Assembly (NCBI RefSeq): GCF_020164785.1
Contig: NZ_JAIUGX010000009.1
Coordinates: 186,001 to 250,000, forward strand
DNA: 64,000 nt
Source of the DNA: Mesorhizobium sp. ES1-1
GTDB taxonomy: Bacteria > Pseudomonadota > Alphaproteobacteria > Rhizobiales > Rhizobiaceae
Direction: 5' to 3'
Part shown: piece after piece, positions 8,827 through 15,980 of the stretch
Layout: each line of letters begins with the position of its first letter
How positions within the stretch are numbered: the stretch's first letter is position 1
Position numbers and translations under genes: made by a program
Notes under the pieces: generated by a model
The model's input: only the letters and a program-made list of their open reading frames with translations
Told to the model about the DNA's origin: nothing
Databases searched by the model: none

Positions 8827-9933
8827 ATGTTCAAATTCACGGGGAAATTGCTTTCCCTTTCAGCCGCGACCCTGATGGTGTCGTCGGTGCTTTCGTCCGC
8901 CGCTTCGATGGACGATCTCGTCAAGGCCGCGAAGGCCGAAGGCCAGCTCACCACGATCGCTTTGCCGCATGATTGGTGCGGTTACGGCGACGTCATCGCC
9001 GGCTTCAAGGCGAAGTATCCGGAAATCACCGTCAACGAACTCAACCCCGATGCCGGATCCGGCGACGAGGTCGAGGCGATCAAGGCCAACAAGGACAATA
9101 AGGGCCCGCAGGCCCCCGACGTCATCGACGTCGGCCTGTCCTTCGGTCCGACCGCAAAGGCCGACGGCCTGATCCAGCCCTACAAAGTGTCGACCTGGGA
9201 TTCGATCCCGGACAGCGCCAAGGATGCCGACGGTTACTGGACAGGCGATTATTATGGCGTTCTGTCCTTCCTGGTGAACAAGGATCTGGTCAAGGAATCG
9301 CCTGCTGACTGGGCCGATCTGCTGAAGCCGGAATTCGCCAACACGGTCGCGCTTGCCGGCGATCCGCGAGCCTCGAACCAGGCCATCCAGGCCGTCTACG
9401 CCGCCGGCCTTTCGGGCGGCGCCGCCGCCGGCGAAGCTGCCGGAACCGCTGGTCTCGACTTCTTTAAGAAGCTCAACGCCGCCGGCAATTTCGTTCCGGT
9501 CATCGGCAAGCCGGCCACGCTTGCCCAGGGCCAGACGCCGATTCTGGTGACCTGGGATTACAACGCGCTGGCCGGTCGCGACACGCTGAAGGGCAATCCG
9601 CCCGTCGACGTCGTGGTGCCGAAGACCGGCGTCGTCGCCGGCGTCTACGTGCAGGCCATCAGCGCCTATGCGCCGCATCCGAACGCCGCCAAGCTGTGGA
9701 TGGAATACCTCTATTCCGACGAAGGCCAGATCGGCTGGCTGAAGGGCTATTGCCACCCGATCCGCTTCAACGATCTTGCCAAGAGCGGCAAGCTCCCGGC
9801 GGATGTGATGGCCAAGCTGCCGCCGGCTGAAGCCTACACCGCTGCTGTGTTCCCGACGCTCGACGAGCAGGGCAAGTCGAAGGAAGCGATCACCAAGAAC
9901 TGGGACGCTGTCGTCGGCGCCAACGTCAAGTAA
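8827..9933 (+). CDS. ABC transporter periplasmic substrate-binding protein (family 1, Fbp/PotD-like)
   Basis: 368 residues from the ATG at 8827, preceded by GGAGAG. A Sec signal peptide (MFKFTGKLLSLSAATLMVSS, probable cleavage near SSAAS) leads into DDLVKAAKAEGQLTTIALPH, typical of extracellular solute-binding family 1 proteins that bind iron, polyamines, thiamine or phosphonates. The segment YYGVLSFLVNKDLVKESPAD is the usual hinge region. It is the first gene of a four-gene importer with two permeases and an ATPase. Given the operon, the ligand is probably the amine or amino alcohol, but the family also includes Fe3+ binders. The 240 bases upstream hold AAAAAG/CTTTTT dyad symmetry and perhaps an internal promoter. 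Confidence 0.88.
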   Translation: MFKFTGKLLSLSAATLMVSSVLSSAASMDDLVKAAKAEGQLTTIALPHDWCGYGDVIAGFKAKYPEITVNELNPDAGSGDEVEAIKANKDNKGPQAPDVIDVGLSFGPTAKADGLIQPYKVSTWDSIPDSAKDADGYWTGDYYGVLSFLVNKDLVKESPADWADLLKPEFANTVALAGDPRASNQAIQAVYAAGLSGGAAAGEAAGTAGLDFFKKLNAAGNFVPVIGKPATLAQGQTPILVTWDYNALAGRDTLKGNPPVDVVVPKTGVVAGVYVQAISAYAPHPNAAKLWMEYLYSDEGQIGWLKGYCHPIRFNDLAKSGKLPADVMAKLPPAEAYTAAVFPTLDEQGKSKEAITKNWDAVVGANVK

Positions 9934-9948
9934 GTTCAGACACCAAAT

Positions 9949-9974
9949 ACCGGGCGGCTTCGCGGTCGCCCGGT
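9949..9974 (+). terminator. Intercistronic hairpin after the substrate-binding protein gene
   Basis: ACCGGGC (9949-9955) pairs with GCCCGGT (9968-9974), extended by further inner pairs, and is followed by a T-rich run (TCTTTCTCTC). It begins 15 bases after the stop. Such hairpins in ABC operons usually cause partial termination or 3' protection so that the binding protein is made in excess over the permeases. Confidence 0.6.
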
Positions 9975-10002
9975 TCTTTCTCTCGAAGACGGTAGCCGGC
10001 GC

Positions 10003-10917
10003 ATGACCGATCTCTCCTTGTCCGATCACGCTGTTGCCGGCAAGACCGCGCCGCCCGCCGAGGCGCGCAGCCTCAGGTTGCCGACCCAGTGGCTTGGGGT
10101 CGCGCCTTTTTTCCTCTTCGCCATCATGTTCCTGATCCTGCCGACGCTCTACCTGATGCTTGGCGCGTTCCAGAATGATGCGGGCGAGTTCACGCTGGAG
10201 AATATCGCGGCGCTGGCGCAACCCTCGATCGTTTCGGCCTACTGGATTTCGATCAAAGTCAGTCTGGCCTCGTCGCTGATCGGCGCTTTTGCTGGCCTGG
10301 CAATCGCCATCGCCATCGTTCGCGGCGGCCTGCCGGACTGGATACGCTCAGCCACCCTGACCTTCTCGGGCGTGGCTTCCAATTTCGCCGGCGTGCCGCT
10401 CGCCTTCGCGTTCATCGCAACGCTGGGACGGCTGGGGCTCGCCACGGTAATCCTGAACACCCTGTTCGGCCTCAACATCTATGCGCACGGGTTCAACATC
10501 CTGTCTTTCTGGGGCCTCACGCTAACCTATGTCTACTTCCAGATTCCGTTGATGGTGGTCATCATCGTGCCGGCCATCGACGGGTTGAAGAAGGAATGGG
10601 GGGAGGCCGCCGCGACGCTGGGCGCGACCATGGCGCAGTACTGGCGCATGGTGGTCATCCCGGTGATCTGGCCAAGTTTCCTTGGCACCGTCATCCTCCT
10701 GTTCGCCAACGCGTTTGGTGCGATCGCCACCGCCTACGCATTGACGGGCTCTTCTTTGAACATCGTGCCGATCCTGCTCTATGCCCAGATACGCGGCGAC
10801 GTGCTGCACAACGCCCATCTCGGCTATGCGATCGCCTTCGGCATGATCGTCATCACCGGGCTCGCCAATGTCTTCTACATCTGGTTCCGAACCCGTTCGG
10901 AAAGGTGGCTGAAATGA
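10003..10917 (+). CDS. ABC transporter permease, first subunit
   Basis: 304 residues with about six membrane spans. A soluble N-terminal stretch is followed by LGVAPFFLFAIMFLILPTLY. The EAA loop that contacts the ATPase is recognisable as EWGEAAATLGATMAQYWRMV. It overlaps the next permease gene by four bases (ATGA), so the two are translationally coupled. The subunit pairs with the 10914 gene to form the channel of a PotB/FbpB-like importer fed by the 8827 binding protein. Confidence 0.88.
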   Translation: MTDLSLSDHAVAGKTAPPAEARSLRLPTQWLGVAPFFLFAIMFLILPTLYLMLGAFQNDAGEFTLENIAALAQPSIVSAYWISIKVSLASSLIGAFAGLAIAIAIVRGGLPDWIRSATLTFSGVASNFAGVPLAFAFIATLGRLGLATVILNTLFGLNIYAHGFNILSFWGLTLTYVYFQIPLMVVIIVPAIDGLKKEWGEAAATLGATMAQYWRMVVIPVIWPSFLGTVILLFANAFGAIATAYALTGSSLNIVPILLYAQIRGDVLHNAHLGYAIAFGMIVITGLANVFYIWFRTRSERWLK

Positions 10918-11705
10918 AGTCCGGTAAATTCTGGGCCTGGGTGGTTTTCGCTCTGGGCGCCGCCTATTTCTTTATCCCGTTGATCGCGACGGTGGAATTC
11001 TCGCTGCGCATGCGGCGCGGCGCCTATTCTTTCGACGCCTACCAGATCGTGCTGGGCGACCCTCGCTTCCAGGCGACGTTCGGCTATTCGGTAGTTGCGG
11101 CGATCGCCACCATCATCCTGGGCGTGTTGATCGTGGTGCCGGCTGCCTACTGGATAAGGCTTCGCCTGCCGCAATTGCGGCCGGTCGTCGAATTCATCAC
11201 CTTGCTGCCGCTGGTCATCCCGGCCATCGTCATCGTTTTCGGCTATATCAGGATGTACGGCTCGAATTCGCCGCTGCCGTTCCTGGCTAGCGACATGGGC
11301 ACCAATGCACTGCTGGTCATCGGCTATGCCATGCTTGCACTGCCCTACATGTATCGCGCGGTGGACACGGGATTGCGCACCATCGACGTCAGGACGCTCA
11401 CCGAAGCCGCCCAAATCCTCGGAGCCGGCTGGGGAACGATCATAGGCCGTGTGATCCTGCCCAACGTGCTGATCGCGGTCCTGTCGGGCGCCTTCCTGAC
11501 CTTCGCCATCGTCATTGGCGAGTTCACCATGGCCAGCCTGCTCAACCGGCCCGCCTTCGGCCCGTATCTGCAGAATGTCGGCGCCAACCGCGCCTATGAA
11601 CCGGCGGCGCTCGCCATAATCGCCTTCGCCATTACCTGGGGCTGCATGTCGCTTATCCAGATCCTGTCCCGCTTCGCGCCGAGATCTGCGAACCGCCCGA
11701 ATTGA
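10914..11705 (+). CDS. ABC transporter permease, second subunit
   Basis: 263 residues from the ATG at 10914, which overlaps the stop of the first permease (ATGA). A longer reading frame upstream is a shadow of that gene. Six hydrophobic spans are visible, starting FWAWVVFALGAAYFFIPLIA. The EAA-type cytoplasmic loop reads DVRTLTEAAQILGAGWGTII. It resembles PotC/FbpB second subunits. The ATPase gene follows after 30 bases. Confidence 0.88.
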   Translation: MKSGKFWAWVVFALGAAYFFIPLIATVEFSLRMRRGAYSFDAYQIVLGDPRFQATFGYSVVAAIATIILGVLIVVPAAYWIRLRLPQLRPVVEFITLLPLVIPAIVIVFGYIRMYGSNSPLPFLASDMGTNALLVIGYAMLALPYMYRAVDTGLRTIDVRTLTEAAQILGAGWGTIIGRVILPNVLIAVLSGAFLTFAIVIGEFTMASLLNRPAFGPYLQNVGANRAYEPAALAIIAFAITWGCMSLIQILSRFAPRSANRPN

Positions 11706-11735
11706 TCGAAAAGCACTGATCGAAAGAACAAGACC

Positions 11736-12800
11736 ATGGCCGACCCGTTTCTCTCCATCCAGCACGTGCGCAAATCCTTCGGTCCCACGACTGTGGTGGA
11801 GGACTTCAATCTCGACGTCGAGCGGGGCGAATTCGTCTCCTTCCTCGGGCCGTCGGGCTGCGGCAAGACCACCGTGCTGCGCATGGTTGCCGGCTTCGAG
11901 GAGCCGAGCGCCGGCAAGATCGTCGTCGGCGGCAAAGACATTACGAGGCTGAAGCCCAACCAGCGCAATGTCGGGATGGTGTTCCAGGCCTATGCACTGT
12001 TCCCGAACCTGACCGTGGCGCAGAACATCGGCTTCGGCCTGAAGGTCGCGGGCATGCCGAAGGCGGACATCGATGCCCGTGTCGCCGAGATGCTCGGCAT
12101 CATCAAGCTGCCGCAGATGGCCGACCGTTACCCCTACCAGCTGTCGGGCGGCCAGCAGCAGCGCATTGCGCTCGCGCGCGCCATCGCACCGAAGCCGAAG
12201 CTGCTGCTGCTCGACGAGCCGTTGTCGGCGCTCGACGCCAAGGTGCGCGTATCCCTGCGCGAGGAAATCCGCTCGATCCAGAAGAAACTCGGCATCACCA
12301 CCATCTTCGTCACGCATGACCAGGAAGAGGCGCTGTCGATCTCGGACCGCATCGCGGTGATGTATGGCGGGAAGGCGGAGCAGGTCGGCACGCCGTTCGA
12401 GATCTACAACCGGCCGGCGACCAAGTTCGTCGCCAATTTCGTCGGCACGCTGAACGTCCTCGAAGGCAAGGTCACCGACGCGGCGGCCGGCACGGTGCAG
12501 GTCAACACGCAGGAAGTCTCGCTCAAAGGCAAGCTCAACGGATCCAAGTCCGGTGACACTCTGTCGCTGGCGTTACGGCCCGAGGCGATTTCGCTCGGCC
12601 GTCAGCCCGGCCGCGACTCCAGCCTTTCGGGCGAAATCTCCGAAGTGCATTTCCTTGGCTCGGTGATCCGGGTCCGCGTCGGAATCGGCGGCAATATGGT
12701 CTCGCTGGACACGTTCAACAGCCCGGCCACGCCACCGCCAGCAGTCGGCGAAAGGGCAGAGATCTCGTTCTCCTCGAACGATATGCTGGTGTTGCACTAA
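11736..12800 (+). CDS. ABC transporter ATP-binding protein
   Basis: 354 residues. Walker A is GPSGCGKTTVLRM, the Q-loop VFQAYALFPN, the ABC signature LSGGQQQRIALARAIAP, Walker B LLLLDEPLSALD and the H-loop VTHDQEEALS. A TOBE-type regulatory domain follows from about residue 280 (LALRPEAISLGRQPG). Length and layout fit the PotA/FbpC group. It energises the importer encoded at 8827-11705. This is the last gene of the amine-catabolic operon; a convergent gene begins 52 bases on. Confidence 0.92.
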   Translation: MADPFLSIQHVRKSFGPTTVVEDFNLDVERGEFVSFLGPSGCGKTTVLRMVAGFEEPSAGKIVVGGKDITRLKPNQRNVGMVFQAYALFPNLTVAQNIGFGLKVAGMPKADIDARVAEMLGIIKLPQMADRYPYQLSGGQQQRIALARAIAPKPKLLLLDEPLSALDAKVRVSLREEIRSIQKKLGITTIFVTHDQEEALSISDRIAVMYGGKAEQVGTPFEIYNRPATKFVANFVGTLNVLEGKVTDAAAGTVQVNTQEVSLKGKLNGSKSGDTLSLALRPEAISLGRQPGRDSSLSGEISEVHFLGSVIRVRVGIGGNMVSLDTFNSPATPPPAVGERAEISFSSNDMLVLH

Positions 12801-12815
12801 GGCGCCTGCCGCATT

Positions 12816-12837
12816 CAGGCCGGATCACCGCGGCCTG
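12816..12837. terminator. Hairpin between convergent genes, possible terminator
   Basis: CAGGCCG (12816-12822) pairs perfectly with CGGCCTG (12831-12837) with an 8-base loop, between the converging ATPase and cysteine hydrolase genes. There is no clear T-tract on either side, so it may be a weak or Rho-assisted terminator. Confidence 0.4.
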
Positions 12838-12852
12838 TATGTCGCCTGCGAC

Positions 12853-13470
12853 TTACGGCGCTGTCCAGCGCTCCAGCAATTGGTCAACCACCGTCGTTTC
12901 GATGTGCTGGCCGTAGCGTTCACTGAACAGTTCGATCATGGCATCATGGGCCGTATCCGAGGCGCTGCACAACGCATCCTGAACAACGATTGTGCGCAGC
13001 CCGTAGTCGGCCGCGCCCAGCACGGTGGAGAGCACGCACATGTCGGTTTCGCCGCCGGTCACAATCAGCGTATCGCAATGCCGTTGCGCCAAATGTTCAT
13101 GCAGGTTCGTCCCGAGCCAGGGTGAATAAACCGGCTTGTCGATGACCGGCGCAGGCGGCGCAAACCTTCGGAGTTCCGGCACGAGGTCGACCTGCTCCGG
13201 TCCAAGGTGTTCCAGCGTCATGTCGGCCCACCGCTCGTAATAGCGTTTCCATGTGCCTTGGCCGTCTCCCGGGCGGCGGGCCGGGATGAACCGTGTGAAC
13301 ACCAGCTCCGAGGGGTGTGCGCTGCACAGGTCAACGATCCGAGGCAACACCCTGTCCATCCAAGGCATCGACCATGGCGACGCCTCGCGGAACATTGCCT
13401 GCATATCGACGCAGATGTGCACTGCGTTGGCGCCAATCGGATCGTCGCGTAGGGTGGGGTCGGCGGCCAT
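12853..13470 (-). CDS. Isochorismatase-like cysteine hydrolase
   Basis: 205 residues with the full catalytic triad: Asp in AVHICVDMQAMF, Lys in VIDKPVYSPW and the nucleophile Cys in VTGGETDMCVLSTVLGAADY. The family includes nicotinamidase, N-carbamoylsarcosine amidase, ureidoacrylate and biuret hydrolases. It therefore probably cleaves a small amide or urea-type bond in the cytoplasm. It converges on the amine-catabolic operon, so a shared pathway is possible but not shown by the arrangement. The specific substrate cannot be read from the sequence. Confidence 0.85.
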   Translation of the reverse strand: MAADPTLRDDPIGANAVHICVDMQAMFREASPWSMPWMDRVLPRIVDLCSAHPSELVFTRFIPARRPGDGQGTWKRYYERWADMTLEHLGPEQVDLVPELRRFAPPAPVIDKPVYSPWLGTNLHEHLAQRHCDTLIVTGGETDMCVLSTVLGAADYGLRTIVVQDALCSASDTAHDAMIELFSERYGQHIETTVVDQLLERWTAP

Positions 13471-13491
13471 GTCGGCGTGCTACCTTGTGGT

Positions 13492-13710
13492 TCAGGCGGT
13501 GGTATCGAAGGCGACGCCGAGGCCATGTGCCAGAGCACTGGCCGCGATCATGTCGTCGAGCTCTCTGCCCGACACGGGGCAGTCGCGGAGGACCGAAAGA
13601 ATGGCCCTCTCGGCTTGGCTGAGCGACACGACGTCATGCCTCTTCTTCCTCACCTCGACATATTGCTCGATGAGCATCTTAAGTCGACGCGCTTGAATCT
13701 CGGTTGCCAT
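13492..13710 (-). CDS. Small hypothetical protein (72 aa)
   Basis: A short open frame with a strong Shine-Dalgarno (GGGGAGGAGG) before its ATG. The product is hydrophilic and mostly helical (ARRLKMLIEQYVEVRKKRHD), then SQAERAILSVLRDCPVSGRE. No membrane segment or known motif is seen. It lies 21 bases upstream of the cysteine hydrolase and runs the same way, so the two may be co-transcribed. I do not recognise the family. Confidence 0.55.
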   Translation of the reverse strand: MATEIQARRLKMLIEQYVEVRKKRHDVVSLSQAERAILSVLRDCPVSGRELDDMIAASALAHGLGVAFDTTA

Positions 13711-14056
13711 ATCCTTGCCTCCTCCCCGTTGTCGATGCGCTCCCAGGGGAACGACATTTTCCTAATCTGCCACCGAAAACCTTGTTCCATCGATTGCCGC
13801 GGAGGGGCGGCAATGTTGCCAAGGCGGGCAAGCGCGCCAGGTTTGGCCGGAGGCAGCCGGCGGCACTGCCGGATATACTTAGGTTGCTATGGTTGGCTGA
13901 ACTCACGGACGGCCGCACACTGAAGCGCGGAGCACTCCACGACCCCAAGCTGAAGGCGAGCTCTCTATCAAGCAGCGGTGCCGTCTTCAGGTGGTCAGGG
14001 GCACCGACCCGTAGGGGATGATGTGAGAGTTCTTCGAGACCTCTCTGCCAGCCCAA
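13711..14056. other. Intergenic region, no gene seen
   Basis: About 345 bases between the 72-residue gene and the Crp-like regulator, both on the minus strand. Open frames here are short and have poor starts. A GGAAC is present on the minus strand, but its -10 (GATT) is a poor EcfG match. I see no convincing RNA gene or terminator. Confidence 0.5.
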
Positions 14057-14779
14057 TCAGGAAGCATGGGCAGGGGCCAATACCAGGCGCTCGTATTCGG
14101 CCTCGGGAACACCATAGGAACCGTTGGCCAGCTCGATTAGCCCCGCACGGTCGCGAATGATGATCTGGCCACGCCGAGATTGGATCAGGCCATCCGATTC
14201 GAGCAATTGAATTGCAACGGTGACGCCCGGCCGCCTGACGCCCAGCATGACGGCAAGAAAATCATGAGTAATAAACAAGCGATTGCCCACCACCCGGTCG
14301 TCGCACATCAGCAACCATCGCGCCAAACGCTCGTCCGTCTTCGATCGTGCGTTCACCAGGGCGGTGTAGCTTGTCTGGATGTGAAACGCATGGACGTAGC
14401 GGAGGAGGAAGGGCCGTAAGGTCTTGCTTCGCCGGAGGGCTGAGACAAATGTCTCCGCATCAACCCGAAATGCTTCGCACGTCATCTGGATATAACAATC
14501 ATGGATGGCGCGATCGTCCCCCATGACGAGTGCGGAGCCCGTCATGCCTTCATGCCCGATTATTCCAACCTCGGCGTCGAGATTGGGGCCTTTGTTGGCC
14601 ACCATCGAAGCAAGGCCGCTCACGGGGAAATAGACGGATTCAATGGGACCGCCAGCCGTTTCGAGGCGCGCGCGCAACTCCAGGAACACCTCATCCAGAT
14701 GCGGTTCGAAAAGTTTGAAATCTTCGCGCGAGAGCGCTTCCAACAGCCTGTTTCTTGGTCGTGCGCCCTTCGCAACCAT
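14057..14779 (-). CDS. Crp/Fnr-family transcriptional regulator
   Basis: 240 residues from the ATG at 14779, chosen because GGGAG lies five bases upstream; an in-frame ATG at 14839 would add 20 poorly conserved residues. The cyclic-nucleotide-binding fold is degenerate but recognisable (VYFPVSGLASMVANKG, VGIIGHEGMTGSALVMGDD). The C-terminal winged helix (TDERLARWLLMCDDRVVGN, then FLAVMLGVRRPGVTVAIQLL) is typical of Crp. No cysteine cluster for an Fe-S centre is visible, so it is not a classical FNR. This subgroup is common in rhizobia beside small stress proteins. A TTGGT-N5-ACCAA palindrome lies about 100 bases upstream. Confidence 0.85.
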   Translation of the reverse strand: MVAKGARPRNRLLEALSREDFKLFEPHLDEVFLELRARLETAGGPIESVYFPVSGLASMVANKGPNLDAEVGIIGHEGMTGSALVMGDDRAIHDCYIQMTCEAFRVDAETFVSALRRSKTLRPFLLRYVHAFHIQTSYTALVNARSKTDERLARWLLMCDDRVVGNRLFITHDFLAVMLGVRRPGVTVAIQLLESDGLIQSRRGQIIIRDRAGLIELANGSYGVPEAEYERLVLAPAHAS

Positions 14780-14880
14780 GCATGCTCCCAAAGGGCGAGA
14801 GCACGACCACTCCCAGCGTTTGAGGCCCCGACTATTCAAACGATGGATGTGACTAACAGTTACCAGACCACAAATGTGAT

Positions 14881-14895
14881 TTGGTATGAAACCAA
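14881..14895. promoter_or_regulatory. Palindrome TTGGT-N5-ACCAA upstream of the Crp-like gene
   Basis: A perfect 5-5-5 inverted repeat lies between the Crp-like regulator and the DUF6894 gene. Crp/Fnr proteins bind palindromes of about this shape (TTGAT-N4-ATCAA or TGTGA-N6-TCACA). It could be an autoregulatory site. The half-site is not one I can assign to a named regulator. Confidence 0.35.
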
Positions 14896-14938
14896 CATTC
14901 AGGAGCGAAATGATACGATCATGAATGATTTCGGACAG

Positions 14939-15205
14939 TCAGGAGTATCGCTGGGTGCGGTGCATATCCGAAAGATCGTCCGACTCGACGTCAAAGTTCA
15001 GCGCCAGCCGCAAGACCACGTTCCCGCTGTCGTTGCGCACCTTGATTTCAAGTCTGTGGTGGTCGCCGTCCGGAAGGCTTTCCCCGATCATTCCGACGAG
15101 CGCCGAGATGGCTTCGCGTTTCACGTCCAGACCGGTGCATTCCGTTCCAACTTCGTCCGGGAAGACGGATCCGTTGTCGTCGATGTCGAAATAATAGATC
15201 GCCAT
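14939..15205 (-). CDS. DUF6894 family small protein
   Basis: 88 residues with GGAGG four bases before the ATG. The start MAIYYFDIDDNGSVFPDEVG and the later HHRLEIKVRNDSGNVVLRLA match the DUF6894 pattern: a two-strand opening with D-D-G, a helix with AxxAL, then a final strand pair. The family is abundant and multi-copy in Rhizobiales and its function is unknown. It is upstream of, and on the same strand as, the Crp-like gene. Confidence 0.8.
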   Translation of the reverse strand: MAIYYFDIDDNGSVFPDEVGTECTGLDVKREAISALVGMIGESLPDGDHHRLEIKVRNDSGNVVLRLALNFDVESDDLSDMHRTQRYS

Positions 15206-15341
15206 GGCACCTCCGAGAAATGTCTACTTCTTACCAAAGCCGCTCAGATATCTCATATGATGTATCCTTTGTTGTTCCAACGCGGGAATCTTGAGGGAAT
15301 GATACCCGATTGACGGGCTCACCCAGTCCAGCGGGGTTGGC

Positions 15342-15632
15342 ATGAACGCAAGATTTTTGAATACCTGCGGCCTGGCACCCGGCGATCTGACGATTTGCCG
15401 CAATGTCTTTGATCAGGTTGTCGCCGAGTACGAAGTGCTCCAGCACGAGATCGACCCGGCTGCCCTGGCACTGGCCGTACTCGCCGCCATCCGCCAAGGG
15501 ATTCCGCAACCAACCGGGGCAAACCTGCTGATAGCTGTGCGAATGCAGCGCGAGAAATTCGTCGTTGAACGGGGCTGCGCTGCCAGGGACAGGCCAACGC
15601 ATTCGATCCCTGGATCAGAGCTGCGGCAATGA
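15342..15632 (+). CDS. Small hypothetical protein, tandem paralogue A (96 aa)
   Basis: The product contains LAPGDLTICRNVFDQVVAEY and then ALAVLAAIRQGIPQPTGANL. The same spacing of L-x-P-x-D-L, V-F-D-Q, A-E, a small-residue helix, a glycine and LL recurs in the next gene. The two genes overlap by four bases (ATGA), so they are translationally coupled paralogues from a duplication. No membrane segment or enzymatic motif is seen. Similar short proteins of unknown function occur in rhizobia; I know no assigned role. Confidence 0.6.
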   Translation: MNARFLNTCGLAPGDLTICRNVFDQVVAEYEVLQHEIDPAALALAVLAAIRQGIPQPTGANLLIAVRMQREKFVVERGCAARDRPTHSIPGSELRQ

Positions 15633-15850
15633 ATAGCTGCGCATCAGGACTTTATCCCACTGACCTTGAAGTCTTGAAGCGGGTGTTCGACCAGCTTTGC
15701 GCTGAAAGCAGCTGCCTGCCGGGCTCGCCTGCAGCCGAGGCAATGGCGATCAGGTTGATTGCCCTGTTTCAGGGCGGGTGCACCCGGGAAGACGAACTGC
15801 TTGCAACCGCGCGCCCTAGCAGCCATCTCAGGCAGGCGGCGTCCGCCTGA
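15629..15850 (+). CDS. Small hypothetical protein, tandem paralogue B (73 aa)
   Basis: The start ATG overlaps the stop of paralogue A. The product reads LYPTDLEVLKRVFDQLCAES, then EAMAIRLIALFQGGCTREDE and LLATAR. It shares the DL-(x6)-VFDQ-(x2)-E core, the Ala-rich helix and the LL-x(2)-R end with paralogue A, but lacks that protein's C-terminal tail. The fold is probably a small helical bundle. Function unknown; the coupling suggests the two products may interact. Confidence 0.6.
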   Translation: MNSCASGLYPTDLEVLKRVFDQLCAESSCLPGSPAAEAMAIRLIALFQGGCTREDELLATARPSSHLRQAASA

Positions 15851-15980
15851 AACAAGCTTCGCGTTAAGCCGGATAGGGTTGGACGTGAAACTGGCCATAG
15901 GAATCGTGCAGGAGATTTACATCGGGCCAGGGCGTGACTTTGTCTCTGCCAATCGTCTTGTTTCGCCGCTACGATGAGGC

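Noticed and set aside
8860..10221. 453-codon minus-strand open frame
   Set aside because: Antisense of the well-supported binding-protein and permease genes; no ribosome site or motif.
10875..12317. 480-codon minus-strand open frame
   Set aside because: Antisense of the second permease and ATPase genes.
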